DNA of 64,000 bases. It comes from DASRJW01 sp964567755 (GTDB taxonomy: Bacteria; Krumholzibacteriota; Krumholzibacteriia; G020349025). The stretch lies in the NCBI GenBank assembly GCA_964567755.1, contig CAZMNW010000061.1, positions 1 through 64,000 of the forward strand, read 5' to 3'. The translations under genes and the position numbers were made by a program. Below, one piece after another: positions 17,787 to 26,806 of this stretch (position 1 is the first letter of the stretch; each line of letters starts with the position of its first letter). The notes below the pieces were generated by a model. The model had not been told where the DNA came from. It saw only the letters and a list, made by a program, of their open reading frames with translations, and did not search any database.

Positions 17787-18385
17787 AGGAAGGCAGTCGG
17801 ACGATGTCGGCGAATGTCGCGCCACTCGCAGAGGGACGAGCCTCCACACGTGTTCCCACCGGACGGCTCGGAATGTGGTGGTTCCTCGGTTCGGAGTTCA
17901 CACTCTTCGCCGGGATGATGCTGATTTATGTCGTGAACCGCGTCCGGCATCCGGACTGGGCGAGCGTCGCGTCAAACACCTGGATCGCACTCGGCGTGGC
18001 GGGCACGGCGGCGCTGCTCGCCAGCATTTTCACCGTGGGGCGCGCGCAAGTGGCAGCGAAGCGAAACCAGGCCGTGACTGCGGCGCGTTGGCTGTTCGCC
18101 ACGGCTGTACTGGGCGCGGCGTTTCTCGTTTGCCAGGCACTCGAGTACGCACGGGCCCTTGGCGCCGGGCTGGATCCGTCCGCGCATCTCTTCTGGGCGT
18201 ATTACTTCCTCATGACCGGGATGCATGCGACGCGAATCTTGGGCGGCGTGGTGGCGTTGACGGCGGTGCTTCCCGCCGCAGCCCGCGGGAACCACATGCG
18301 CCGCGTCGGAACAGTCGGATTGTATTGGCGATTCGTTTGCATCGTTTGGTTGGTGTACTTCATGCTGTTGTACGTCGTGCGTTGA
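17783..18385 (+). CDS. ctaE: Cytochrome c oxidase subunit III
   Basis: Heme-copper oxidase subunit III family, five predicted helices. It contains GMWWFLGSEFTLFAGMMLIY, LFWAYYFLMTGMHATRILGG and the C-terminal GLYWRFVCIVWLVYFMLLYV. It stabilises subunit I in the membrane. ATG 17783 overlaps the ctaD stop (ATGA); ATG 17804, preceded by AAGGAAGG, is an equally good start and would remove seven residues. Confidence 0.9.
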   Translation: MKEGSRTMSANVAPLAEGRASTRVPTGRLGMWWFLGSEFTLFAGMMLIYVVNRVRHPDWASVASNTWIALGVAGTAALLASIFTVGRAQVAAKRNQAVTAARWLFATAVLGAAFLVCQALEYARALGAGLDPSAHLFWAYYFLMTGMHATRILGGVVALTAVLPAAARGNHMRRVGTVGLYWRFVCIVWLVYFMLLYVVR

Positions 18386-18443
18386 AGAGCGAGAACCGAG
18401 CTCGGCCGAAGCGCCGTCGCCGAGGCCAAGGAGGCAGCCGACC

Positions 18444-19016
18444 GTGTCGACGCGCATCGATTCGCTTCGACCCTGGCCCGTGACACACGAGCCCCCGGTT
18501 TCCAATGCGGTGCTGGGGACGGCGATCTACGTCGCCACCGCGCTCATGTTCTTTGGTGGCTTGATGAGCGCCACCTTGGTCCTGCGCGCCGGAGCGCCCC
18601 CGTGGCCGCCTCCGGGTGTGCCACGCTTGCCGGCCCTCGTCACCGAATTGAACATGGCAGTGCTGTGCGCAAGCGGAGCCATGGTGTGGTGGGCTTGGCA
18701 CGCGCGCGCACGGGAATCTCGGTTGCGCGCCTTGCTCGCGGCCGTCCTTTTGGGCACGATGTTCGTCGGCGTGCAAGGAGCCGAATGGGCACGGCTGCTG
18801 GCGCATGGCGTGCGCGTCTCGTCGGGGCAGCATGCCGCCACGTTCTACACCCTGGTGGGGGCGCACGCCCTGCATGTCGTGGGAGGTCTCGCAGTGCTCG
18901 TCGTCACCTGGCGCCGCGTGCGCCGAGGCCGCGGCGATCTCGCCGCCTGCGCGCTGTACTGGGGTTTCGTCGTCCTATTGTGGCCGGTGCTCTATGTTCT
19001 CGTCTACTCGGGTTGA
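18444..19016 (+). CDS. Second subunit III-like protein of the oxidase operon
   Basis: 190 residues, five hydrophobic segments, of the same family as the preceding subunit III but clearly diverged: NAVLGTAIYVATALMFFGGL, HAATFYTLVGAHALHVVGGL and ALYWGFVVLLWPVLYVLVY. Paired subunit III paralogs (or a subunit III plus a IV-like protein) occur in several oxidase operons and may replace the seven-helix form. The GTG start 18444 has AAGGAGG 9 nt upstream. Its 3' end overlaps the next small gene if that starts at 18994. Confidence 0.82.
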   Translation: MSTRIDSLRPWPVTHEPPVSNAVLGTAIYVATALMFFGGLMSATLVLRAGAPPWPPPGVPRLPALVTELNMAVLCASGAMVWWAWHARARESRLRALLAAVLLGTMFVGVQGAEWARLLAHGVRVSSGQHAATFYTLVGAHALHVVGGLAVLVVTWRRVRRGRGDLAACALYWGFVVLLWPVLYVLVYSG

Positions 19017-19374
19017 CCACGCGCCTTGCATGGGCTGCGCGCGCATCATCCGCCGGTGGGTTGGTGAGCGTCGGCGCTCCATCGGCAGCAGGCGCAGTGC
19101 CGGCGCATGGACGCTGCTCGCGTTTGCCATGAGCCTCGTGCTGATGCCGGGTCTGCTCCATGCCTGTCCTGCATGTGCCCCGGGTGACGGGAAAACGCAG
19201 GGGTTGTACATAGTGAGCACGGCCACCCTCTCGCTGTTGCCACTTTGCATCGTGGGTTTCGGCGCTTGGTTCCTGCGCCGCGCCGCTCGCCTGGCGAATG
19301 GCGGTGACGCGGCCCGCACACATGCGGTCCTCGACACGACAACAGCCGCCAGCGGTTCAGAGCCGCAGCCCTAG
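18994..19374 (+). CDS. Small exported or membrane protein with a CPAC motif, last gene of the oxidase operon
   Basis: 127 residues from ATG 18994, or 115 from ATG 19030; neither start has a clear ribosome site. A basic N-terminus precedes a signal-like helix (WTLLAFAMSLVLMPGLLHA). Then come the pair CPAC, a helix ending the membrane part (TATLSLLPLCIVGFGAWFL) and a polar tail. Short ACPxC proteins of this type sit at the end of oxidase operons in several phyla. A role in metal handling or assembly is possible because of the CxxC pair, but that is inference. Confidence 0.5.
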   Translation: MFSSTRVDHAPCMGCARIIRRWVGERRRSIGSRRSAGAWTLLAFAMSLVLMPGLLHACPACAPGDGKTQGLYIVSTATLSLLPLCIVGFGAWFLRRAARLANGGDAARTHAVLDTTTAASGSEPQP

Positions 19375-19405
19375 CGAAAATAGAATGTCCCAACGGCCGA
19401 ACGAA

Positions 19406-19443
19406 CGACAGAAACGCCGGGACGTCTCCCGGCGTTTCTGTCG
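19406..19443. terminator. Strong bidirectional hairpin between convergent genes
   Basis: A perfect 17-bp inverted repeat (19406-19422 and 19427-19443) with a 4-nt loop. The stem contains GAAACGCCGGGA on one side and its complement on the other. It lies between the oxidase operon (plus) and the lipoprotein gene (minus), where transcription converges. There is no long T-run, so it may act in both directions by stem strength or protect the RNA ends. Confidence 0.75.
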
Positions 19444-19465
19444 CGTCATTCCAGCGCGGGATCTC

Positions 19466-21067
19466 TCAGTTGCGCTCCAAGCCGATGCCGAAGTGGATCC
19501 GCAGCAAGTGGTTGCCTGGCACGGTCGGCAGCACGATCTCCACCGGGTTGGGTGTCGTGTGCCCCAGGAACATCGGCATCGTCTGCATGACCCCGGTCAC
19601 CGGGCAGATGCGTACTACATCGGGATCGAAGCGATAGTAGCCGTCCGCATTCGTCCTCGCGGCGAGGAACACGTCGCAAGGTGACATGAGCTGCAGCTCG
19701 ACGAAGGCGATCCCCGTGTCGACGCTGTCGCGAACGCCATTGTGATTGTAGTCGGCGAACACGAAACCTTCGATGGTGACGTTGACGGGGTGAGTTGAAT
19801 CCTCTGTCGCGATGCCGAAATCGACATGGAACCGATCGCTGTTCGGCGGCCGCTGTTCGAGGATCATCTGCTCGGGCGTGGTGCCGATGAATCCGGGAAC
19901 GGGCAGGCGTTGCACGATCCATGGGAGCGGGCAGCGAATGCTGCTGCCGGGGATGGCGTAGTGTCCGAGCCCGTCGGTGTAGACAATGGCCGCGCCCGGA
20001 TTGAGGCAGAGGAGTCCGCTGGCGCCGATGCCGGCGCCGGCATAGCCTTCGTCTCCACGATCCCGCTGGCCATTCCGGTTGTGATCCACGAACACGACGC
20101 CTTCGATGAAGAGTTCCTCTGGCGGAGCGGTTTTCACCAGACCGAAATCGGCGTGCAAGAAACCGGAAAGCGAGCCGTCCGGACGGCGCACGATGAGGAC
20201 CTGCAATTCTTCGGGTGTGGTGGCGCGGGCGCCGTCCGGAATCGTCAGGTCCAGTGTGTACAACCCAGGGTCCTGGACTTCGAACACGTAGCGACCGAGT
20301 TCGTCGGTCACCTGGATGCGCACGAGATCCGGCATCACGAGGCCGACACCGACGCCGGCGATGCCTGGCTCCTCGAGATCACGCTGTCCGTTCTCGTTGT
20401 GGTCTTCGAAGACGACGCCGGAAATGACGCCATCCTGTGGCGCGGGCTCCGTCACCAGCCGGGCGTGAAACGCGAAGCTGTCGCCACCGGTGCCGGTGAA
20501 GATCCATTCGACGGCGGCGGAGGTTTCACCTGCGGCCAGCATTCCATCGTCGCCGTAGGTGCCGCGATGGTCGAAGAAGCACCCGCCGGGGAATGGGATC
20601 GGAGGCAGGGGTGTGACCGTGGAGTCGCCAGGGACCGGTAGCGGCCAAGGCAACGGCGGCCACGGTTCGGTGGAGTCGGCGGGGATCGGCACCGGGCAAT
20701 CGGTGTTCACCGGAGTGACCCAGAACGGTTGGAAGTGAGACACGAGCACGCCCGCGGGTCCCGGGACGGATTCGCTGCCATCATTGCGAATAGAGACGTT
20801 GACGTGCAGAAGATCGTTCGCGTCGAGAATAATCCCACTCGCGACGAGGCGCATGGACACTCCCGGCGGCGATTCGACCGCGAACTCCATTTCCCCCGAA
20901 CCCGAGTCGTAATTGCCCGAAAAATCCGTGTCGCCGTTCGGGGCCGGGTCGGGAGTCACGTGCTCCGCGCAGCTTTGGAGAAGGAACATGACGGGGAATG
21001 CCAGGAGCGCGCCGAAATGCGCACGCACGTCCCGGAGCCTGGTACTGAAGAAGTGCATCCGATTCAT
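19466..21067 (-). CDS. Surface lipoprotein with three SdrD B-like (calcium-binding) repeats
   Basis: 533 residues. The signal peptide ends in the lipobox LLQSC, with lipidated Cys33. After a Pro-rich region (PADSTEPWPPLPWPLPVPGD) there are three B-repeat-like domains, each starting with the calcium-loop pattern: GVVFEDHNENGQRDLEEPG, GVVFVDHNRNGQRDRGDEG and GFVFADYNHNGVRDSVDTG. Such repeats form rigid, Ca-dependent stalks or adhesins. ATG 21067 follows AAGGAG and puts the signal peptide at the right distance; upstream in-frame ATG 21139 would add a polar stretch. The gene is monocistronic and ends at the convergent hairpin. Confidence 0.8.
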   Translation of the reverse strand: MNRMHFFSTRLRDVRAHFGALLAFPVMFLLQSCAEHVTPDPAPNGDTDFSGNYDSGSGEMEFAVESPPGVSMRLVASGIILDANDLLHVNVSIRNDGSESVPGPAGVLVSHFQPFWVTPVNTDCPVPIPADSTEPWPPLPWPLPVPGDSTVTPLPPIPFPGGCFFDHRGTYGDDGMLAAGETSAAVEWIFTGTGGDSFAFHARLVTEPAPQDGVISGVVFEDHNENGQRDLEEPGIAGVGVGLVMPDLVRIQVTDELGRYVFEVQDPGLYTLDLTIPDGARATTPEELQVLIVRRPDGSLSGFLHADFGLVKTAPPEELFIEGVVFVDHNRNGQRDRGDEGYAGAGIGASGLLCLNPGAAIVYTDGLGHYAIPGSSIRCPLPWIVQRLPVPGFIGTTPEQMILEQRPPNSDRFHVDFGIATEDSTHPVNVTIEGFVFADYNHNGVRDSVDTGIAFVELQLMSPCDVFLAARTNADGYYRFDPDVVRICPVTGVMQTMPMFLGHTTPNPVEIVLPTVPGNHLLRIHFGIGLERN

Positions 21068-21217
21068 CGCTCTCGATTCTCCTTGGTGGACCGCGAAACG
21101 GCCGCGTGCGGGGAGGCGCGGGCTCGCGGCGTACGCCACGTAGCGAAGGGACGTGACCAGGAGGCAATATTCAATATACGCCCCTTCCGCCTAGGCCGCA
21201 ACGAAGGAAACGTCCGC

Positions 21218-22294
21218 TCACTTTTGGGGCGGAGCCGAGGACGGGCGGGTGCCGTGCGTCCAATCGGTCCAGCCGACGTTCTTTCCAGGCTCGGTCGGTG
21301 TGCCATCCCAGAAACTCGTGGCGTAATAGTGGTCGATCAAAGGGGATAGCCAGGTATCGTCCCCTGTGGGCGGATAGTTCGCTTCGTCTCGAAGCCAGGC
21401 GAAGGCCCGGAGGAGGGCGCGGTCCTGCCACTCCCAGACGTCGTAGCCCGCGCGGTGCAAGATGACGGCTTGAGCGAGCGCACCCTGCAGTGCGCCGTAC
21501 ACATAGTTCTCCTGTGGCGGTGGCCAGGCGAAGCCTCCTGCGCGGCGTTGGTCGTCCGGGAGCACACCATCGATGGAGTGCCCGTCACGCGTCGCCCCTT
21601 TGGGATTGATTCCCACAAGTTGCCGTGAATCGGATTGCCATGCGCGCTCGCCAAACTCGAAGCCGGACCACGATTGCGCGTCGCCGAGCCAGCCTTTGAA
21701 GACCTGTGCCGTCCGCTTCATTTCGCTGTCATCGCCCAGGTAGGCGGCGATGGCAGCTCGACTGGCACCGGCATGGGTTCCCCAATTATTCGGACGCTCT
21801 TCGTGTGTGGAGCGAAGCGACTGGCCGTGCAGCTTCGTATCGAGAAGCGCACGCAACCAGGTGCGAAACCGGGCATCCTCTTCCGGTGGCAGGCGGACGA
21901 GATCGGCGGCGATGATGTAGGCGATCAGCTTGCGTCCGACAGCGAGGGTGCGCGCACCCTTTTCGGTGCCGATGACGGCGTGGACGGCATCGATCACTTG
22001 GTAGCGTAGATCCCCGTCCCCCGTGCGCGCAGCCACCAGGGCCTTCGCCAGGATGCGCACGTTGGTGCGCTCGTCCTGATCCGAGAGGTCCGGTGCTTCT
22101 GCATCGAGCTGTGCTTCCCGCACCATGCCTTCCCAGGCCGGGCCTTCCATGGGCAGCGCAGCAAGCTCCGCTCGCGCCAGCCAGATGCCGTCGAGATTCA
22201 GAGTCCCGGCGCTCTCGGTCTCGCAGCTGAGAAGCACTCCACCGGCGACGGCGAGGGCGGTTGCCGCATGTCTTTGCATTCGTCGAGACCGCAT
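21218..22294 (-). CDS. Alginate lyase family lipoprotein
   Basis: 358 residues with a signal peptide ending in GGVLLSC (Cys24). The helical domain contains RPNNWGTHAGASRAAIAAYL, ATRDGHSIDGVLPDDQRRAG, WPPPQENYVYGALQGALAQA and GKNVGWTDWTHGTRP. These fit the alginate-lyase-like (alpha/alpha) family, which cleaves uronate-containing polysaccharides. The NNW, H and Y residues expected for such a fold are visible, but the substrate is unknown. ATG 22294 follows GGGAGG. It lies divergent to a glycosyltransferase gene, so a link to extracellular polysaccharide is plausible. Confidence 0.72.
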   Translation of the reverse strand: MRSRRMQRHAATALAVAGGVLLSCETESAGTLNLDGIWLARAELAALPMEGPAWEGMVREAQLDAEAPDLSDQDERTNVRILAKALVAARTGDGDLRYQVIDAVHAVIGTEKGARTLAVGRKLIAYIIAADLVRLPPEEDARFRTWLRALLDTKLHGQSLRSTHEERPNNWGTHAGASRAAIAAYLGDDSEMKRTAQVFKGWLGDAQSWSGFEFGERAWQSDSRQLVGINPKGATRDGHSIDGVLPDDQRRAGGFAWPPPQENYVYGALQGALAQAVILHRAGYDVWEWQDRALLRAFAWLRDEANYPPTGDDTWLSPLIDHYYATSFWDGTPTEPGKNVGWTDWTHGTRPSSAPPQK

Positions 22295-22571
22295 CGGTCG
22301 TCCTCCCGTGCTCAGCGCCGTCGCAGTGTATGAACGGGAAGGCCATCCGGCAACGACGGCGCGAGGCCGACGCAGACTGGATCTCCTCGTGACCCGTGCG
22401 GGTCGAGCCCCCAGCAGGCGGAGGGAGGACGCAACTCCTCGCGACCCGAGGGGCAAGCCGCTGTGCGCAGGCTCGAGGGTCTGCAGACCGGTCTTGATGC
22501 GTGTCGGGCTCGCATGTGACAGTGCGCGCGCGTAAGGTGATGACTCTCGATCGCAGGTCACGGAGCAGCCT

Positions 22572-23810
22572 TTGAAGTTCAACTGGTTCTTGAAACAAAC
22601 CGAGATCAGTCACCCGGTGAGTGACCTAACCTGGGACAGCCGTCCGCTCGTGGTCCACGTGATCAATAACTTGGGCGTCGGGGGCGCCGAGCGTTTTCTG
22701 GTGCAGTTGATGCACGCACAGCTCGCGCGCGGCTGGCGTGTCGGAGTGGCGACGCTCGTCGAGCCCAACCCTTTGACGCACGACATTTATGGCAGTGGCA
22801 TCCTGTACCGTGGTTGTAATCGGCCGCGCCTCAACGATCCGCGCTTGCTTTTCGACTTGATCGCCATCCTGCAGCGTCTGCGTCCCGACGTCGTGCACAC
22901 GCATCTTTTCTACGCCGACATTTTCGGTGCCGCGGCCGCGCGCCTCACGGGCATCCGCGCCATCCTCAGCACCGAACACAGCACCGAGGGTTGGGCGCTG
23001 AGCCGGAAGCGCCGTCTGGCCATGCGCTGCAGCGCGCGATTGGGGCGGCGGATCGTGGCGGTTTCGGATGCGGTGCGCGCACGTACGGCCGAACGACTGC
23101 GAGTGCCGGTGCAGCAGATCGACGTCATTCCAAACGGCATCGACCTCGAGCCGTTCGCTCAGGCTGCACCGCTGTCACGTCCCGATCTAGGTCTCGCGGC
23201 CGACGAGTGTGTCGTCGGTTGCGTCGGCAGGATGGTGGAATCCAAGGGATACGCCGTGTTGTTGCGCGCTCTGGCGCGGCTCGGCGCCACGGGGGCTGAC
23301 ATGTCGCAGCCGCCTCTGCGTCTGCTCATGGTCGGTGATGGTCCGGAGCGAAGTGCGCTGCAGGCACAAGCCGAAGAATTGGGTTTGGGGTCGAAGGTTC
23401 AGTGGTTGGGTTTCCGCAACGATGTCGCGCGACTCTTGAAAACGCTCGATGTCTTCGTCATGCCCTCGGCGTACGAGGGGCATTCGATCGCGCTACTGGA
23501 AGCCATGGCGGCAGGCTGCGCTTGTCTCGTGAGCGATCTGCCGGAAATCGCCGAGACGATCGGTGAAGCCGCCGTCCGCGTTCCAGCCGGCGACGACGTC
23601 GCGATTGCGGCCGCGCTGCGAGCTCTGGCGGAAAATCCATCGCGACGTCAGGCACTGGGTGCCGAGGCTCGAGGTGTCGCACGGCGATTCTCCATCGCGG
23701 CGGCCGCCGAGAGCTATCTTCGGCTGTACGCCCGAATCCTCGATGACACCGCGTCGCGCTCCTCGAGCGCCAATCGGCGCCGTGCAGCTGCCGATTCAGG
23801 CTCGATGTGA
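22572..23810 (+). CDS. Glycosyltransferase family 4
   Basis: 412 residues, GT-B fold. The N-terminal domain starts VVHVINNLGVGGAERFLVQL, with PDVVHTHLFYADIFGAAAAR in the middle. The C-terminal domain has VGCVGRMVESKGYAVLLRAL, MVGDGPERSALQ and the E-x7-E nucleotide-sugar motif in MPSAYEGHSIALLEAMAAG. It transfers a sugar from a nucleotide donor, retaining the anomeric configuration, in glycan or lipid-glycan synthesis. The TTG start at 22572 has GGAG 7 nt upstream. It is followed after 37 nt by the secreted propeller gene. Confidence 0.9.
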   Translation: MKFNWFLKQTEISHPVSDLTWDSRPLVVHVINNLGVGGAERFLVQLMHAQLARGWRVGVATLVEPNPLTHDIYGSGILYRGCNRPRLNDPRLLFDLIAILQRLRPDVVHTHLFYADIFGAAAARLTGIRAILSTEHSTEGWALSRKRRLAMRCSARLGRRIVAVSDAVRARTAERLRVPVQQIDVIPNGIDLEPFAQAAPLSRPDLGLAADECVVGCVGRMVESKGYAVLLRALARLGATGADMSQPPLRLLMVGDGPERSALQAQAEELGLGSKVQWLGFRNDVARLLKTLDVFVMPSAYEGHSIALLEAMAAGCACLVSDLPEIAETIGEAAVRVPAGDDVAIAAALRALAENPSRRQALGAEARGVARRFSIAAAAESYLRLYARILDDTASRSSSANRRRAAADSGSM

Positions 23811-23847
23811 AGCGGTCGAGGCATGGATCTTCTGCTATCCTTTCGGC

Positions 23848-24657
23848 ATGGAGAAGCGATCCTCGACACCCATCATGGTCGTAGTTGGTCTCGTCCTTCT
23901 CGTTGCCCTTGCGGCCGCTGCACTGCATGCGCAGGGGTTGGTGGGCAAACGTGTGCGTGGCTTTCCTTCTCCTGGCGACAAGCCCGAAGGTCTGGCCTGG
24001 GATGGGCAGTTCCTGTGGTGCAACAACTTCAACGGCGGCTCGCTGCACAAGCTGGATCCATCCGACGGCCGTGTGATCGCCCACTATCAGGGCGTCGGCT
24101 TGCCGGCCAACCCTGAAGGTTTGGCGTGGGACGGTGAGCATCTGTGGACCTGCGATTGGCACGCCGGCATCATCGTCAAAATTCGCCCGACATCCGAGGG
24201 CATCCAAGTCGTGGCCAATTACTCAAAACCGGATTCCTCGGGCCCGAACGTCGGACTTGAGTGGGACGGGACGTCGTTGTGGCTCAGTTGCTGGCCAGAT
24301 GTGTCCAAGGGGCTGGGGTTCGGTCAACTCTTTCGTCTGCACCCGGCGACACTCGCGGTGCAGCAGAGGCTCATCCTGCCGGTGCATTTCATCGAGGACC
24401 TGGCCTGGGATGGGCGCTATCTTTGGAGCAGCGATTGGTTGAACGGTATCGGCTTTGCCATCGACCCGGCGACTGGAGACACGTTACATACCTATCGGAC
24501 GCCGGGTCCGAATCCCGTCGGCAGTGCCTGGGATGGCACGTCGCTCTGGATCACGGACACGGATCGTGATTCCATCTGGGCGCTCGACATCGATGGTGCG
24601 ACGCCTGCGACTGCGAACTCGTGGAGTCAGGTGAAACGCCTGTTCCGCGGGCGTTGA
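23848..24657 (+). CDS. Secreted beta-propeller with five WDGxxLW repeats
   Basis: 269 residues. The N-terminal hydrophobic segment (IMVVVGLVLLVALAAAALHA) is a signal peptide or anchor. Five blades each contain a WDGxxLW motif: AWDGQFLWCNNF, AWDGEHLWTCDW, EWDGTSLWLSCW, AWDGRYLWSSDW and AWDGTSLWITDT. This resembles YncE/SMP-30-like propellers; no enzymatic residues are evident. The C-terminus ends NSWSQVKRLFRGR, similar to the tail of the secreted protein at 53737-54387. ATG 23848 was chosen from the signal peptide; there is no good ribosome site. The gene lies between the glycosyltransferase and rpiA on the same strand. Confidence 0.65.
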   Translation: MEKRSSTPIMVVVGLVLLVALAAAALHAQGLVGKRVRGFPSPGDKPEGLAWDGQFLWCNNFNGGSLHKLDPSDGRVIAHYQGVGLPANPEGLAWDGEHLWTCDWHAGIIVKIRPTSEGIQVVANYSKPDSSGPNVGLEWDGTSLWLSCWPDVSKGLGFGQLFRLHPATLAVQQRLILPVHFIEDLAWDGRYLWSSDWLNGIGFAIDPATGDTLHTYRTPGPNPVGSAWDGTSLWITDTDRDSIWALDIDGATPATANSWSQVKRLFRGR

Positions 24658-24683
24658 TGGCCTCGCACCGAGAGGAATCATCG

Positions 24684-25361
24684 ATGGATGCCAAGGAGCG
24701 CGCTGCTCGTTCGGCGGTCGGAGAGGTGCAGAGCGGGCAAGTTCTCGGGCTCGGCACCGGCTCGACGGCGATGAAGGCCCTGTACGTTCTCGCCGAGCGC
24801 ATCCGCAACGAGGGCTTGGATGTCATCGGCGTTCCCACCTCGGTGGCGACGCAGGCGGAAGCCGAGAAGCTCGGCATCCCACTCACGACTCTCTCGGCGC
24901 ATCCGGAGATCGATCTCGCCTTCGATGGCGCCGATCAAGTGGATGCAACCTTGGCGGTCATCAAAGGTTATGGCGGCGCCTTGCTGCGCGAGAAAATCGT
25001 GGCGCGATGCGCCAAGCGTTTCCTCGTCATGGTGGACACCTCGAAACTGGCGCAGATATTGTGCATCGCCGTTCCCGTCGAGGTCCTGCCCTTCGGAGTC
25101 GGCGCTGCCAAGCGGCATCTGGAATCCCTGGGCGGCCAGGTGCGGCAGCGGCTTGGCCCAGACGCGCCCTACGTCTCGGATAACGGCAATCACATTCTCG
25201 ACGTCGACTTCGGTTCCATCCTGGACCCGGCGGCGCTCGCGGCGCGGCTCGACGCCATCCCGGGTGTCATGGATCACGGTCTCTTCGTCGGGATGGTGGA
25301 TGCGCTGCACGTCGGAGAGTCCACCGCGGCCCGCATCGTGCATCGCCCCGCGCCGCGCTGA
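24684..25361 (+). CDS. rpiA: Ribose-5-phosphate isomerase A
   Basis: 225 residues, standard length. Conserved motifs are LGLGTGSTAMKAL, LAFDGADQVD, KGYGGALLREKIVA and SDNGNHILDVDFG, which bind the sugar phosphate and carry the catalytic Asp, Lys and Glu. It interconverts ribose 5-phosphate and ribulose 5-phosphate in the pentose phosphate pathway, in the cytoplasm. ATG 24684 follows GAGAGGA; an in-frame ATG 24657 overlaps the preceding stop and is less likely. Confidence 0.95.
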   Translation: MDAKERAARSAVGEVQSGQVLGLGTGSTAMKALYVLAERIRNEGLDVIGVPTSVATQAEAEKLGIPLTTLSAHPEIDLAFDGADQVDATLAVIKGYGGALLREKIVARCAKRFLVMVDTSKLAQILCIAVPVEVLPFGVGAAKRHLESLGGQVRQRLGPDAPYVSDNGNHILDVDFGSILDPAALAARLDAIPGVMDHGLFVGMVDALHVGESTAARIVHRPAPR

Positions 25362-25503
25362 ACACGCCCTGGTGTAGTGTCTCAGAAAAATAATGTCGGC
25401 TGTTCTCGGCAGCTTGCCGGCATGCCCCCGTACGACGAAGCAGGCTGAGTTGACGGGCCCGACGGCATCGGTTGGCACGACTCGGTCTGTGCAGGTTCAT
25501 TTG

Positions 25504-26184
25504 TTATGCGTTCGCCTCGGCCTCGGGAAAGTTGGGCGCAGTTTGCCGTTCCCGCTCCTGGAGAGCGGCGTCGAGCTGTGCGGCCAGTTCGCCTTCCTGA
25601 ATCGTTCGGAGCTGCTTTGGCAACTCAGGCCGAGACGCCGGATAGACGCCATGCTTGGCGAGCGCGGACCGCGCGAGGAACGTCAGATACGAGACATTGA
25701 GTTCGTTTGCGGCGGCCTGGTCGCCCGATTCGCGCACCGCCATGAGGTGCCTGAAGACCGCTGCCGCCATCTTCTGTGCAAGATCTGGGTCCGGAAGCGG
25801 TACGTGATCGCGCAATTCTGCCACCAGCTTTGCCCACGTTCCGTCTCGGTCGAATACCACCTTCCCGAATTTGACAGCCCACCCAAGCAGAAGATGACCC
25901 CCGACCACGTCGTCGCGCGCCGCTGCAAGCGCGAAGGCTCGGACATCCACCTCGATCGGGGCTTTGTATTGAAACCGATCGCACTCTTTGCATAGAACCA
26001 CCAAGTCTAGATCATCGCTTCGTACTGCACTCCTTATGGTGGAGCCGACCGCGACTACTGCGACCACATTGACGTCTGTGGCGATGACGCTCAAGAAATC
26101 CACAAGCCACTTACGCGAGGTCTGCGTAGGCCAGCGAAGAATGATGCCGTCCAAGCGGTCGATGTCGTCGGTTTTGCTGCTCAA
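25504..26184 (-). CDS. Nucleotidyltransferase (MNT-like) of a HEPN/MNT pair
   Basis: 226 residues. The nucleotidyltransferase motif is present: Gly47-Ser48 followed by Asp58-x-Asp60 (VGSTIRSAVRSDDLDLVV), with a further acidic strand IEVDVRAF as the third metal ligand. The rest is helical. Genes of this type are the antitoxin half of HEPN/MNT toxin-antitoxin systems, some of which AMPylate the HEPN toxin. It overlaps the upstream HEPN-like gene by 4 nt. The whole module (25.5-26.6 kb) looks less GC-rich than its surroundings by eye, which would fit acquisition by transfer. Confidence 0.75.
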   Translation of the reverse strand: MSSKTDDIDRLDGIILRWPTQTSRKWLVDFLSVIATDVNVVAVVAVGSTIRSAVRSDDLDLVVLCKECDRFQYKAPIEVDVRAFALAAARDDVVGGHLLLGWAVKFGKVVFDRDGTWAKLVAELRDHVPLPDPDLAQKMAAAVFRHLMAVRESGDQAAANELNVSYLTFLARSALAKHGVYPASRPELPKQLRTIQEGELAAQLDAALQERERQTAPNFPEAEANA

Positions 26185-26564
26185 GGGTTTCCGCCTTTGG
26201 GACTGACAAGTGCGGATACGGCGTCTACGAACTCTTCAATTGCCCCTGCGACACTCTCCGCGTCAAGCTTGGGAGCTGCAACGTCACCGTACGCTTCGCT
26301 TTTGCGAACTTCGTTCAGATCTCTGAGCAACTCGGCCACATCGGGAAGCCCCCACTTGGTGTGAAGCGTCTTCGCAACTGCTACACGTTGTGCGTGGACG
26401 GCCGTTATCGGTTGTTTCAGGTGTAGTGCAGCCGCATCGACCGCGGCCTCGAGAGAGTAGAAGCCATAGAGGGAGAGATCCGCCCATTCTGGTGGATCCC
26501 AGGCTACTTGTACCCTCCTGAGGTGTTTCCTCGCGAGGTGCAGCTTCTCCAGCGCCGTTGGCAT
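26181..26564 (-). CDS. HEPN-like protein of a HEPN/MNT pair, catalytic His replaced
   Basis: 127 residues, all-helical: LYGFYSLEAAVDAAALHLKQ and then LLRDLNEVRKSEAYGD. Gene pairing with an MNT nucleotidyltransferase and the helical layout indicate a HEPN domain. In the classical HEPN RNase motif (R-x4-6-H, with R-x4-H-x-Y in MNT-linked toxins) the His should be at residue 92; here the sequence is Arg87-KSEA-Tyr92. RNase activity is therefore doubtful. ATG 26564 follows GAGGAAG. HEPN membership is inference from context and pattern. Confidence 0.6.
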   Translation of the reverse strand: MPTALEKLHLARKHLRRVQVAWDPPEWADLSLYGFYSLEAAVDAAALHLKQPITAVHAQRVAVAKTLHTKWGLPDVAELLRDLNEVRKSEAYGDVAAPKLDAESVAGAIEEFVDAVSALVSPKGGNP

Positions 26565-26806
26565 AACGCGCTTCCTCAGAGGTCACCAAAACTATTGAGC
26601 ACCGGAGTGCGCGATCCGACATGATCCTAGCATAGCATGCGCGAAGCAGGCAACTTTGCGTGCGGCCTTGCGATGACCGAAGAGTTGAAAATGAGGTACT
26701 TCGTGAGCGGCTTTTTCACCTTGTCGTGGGACGAATGGCGATCGGATCCGCGAAGTCCCACCGAGAACTGCCAGCATTGTCTATGGCACCGAGCTCTGCA
26801 CTAGAA

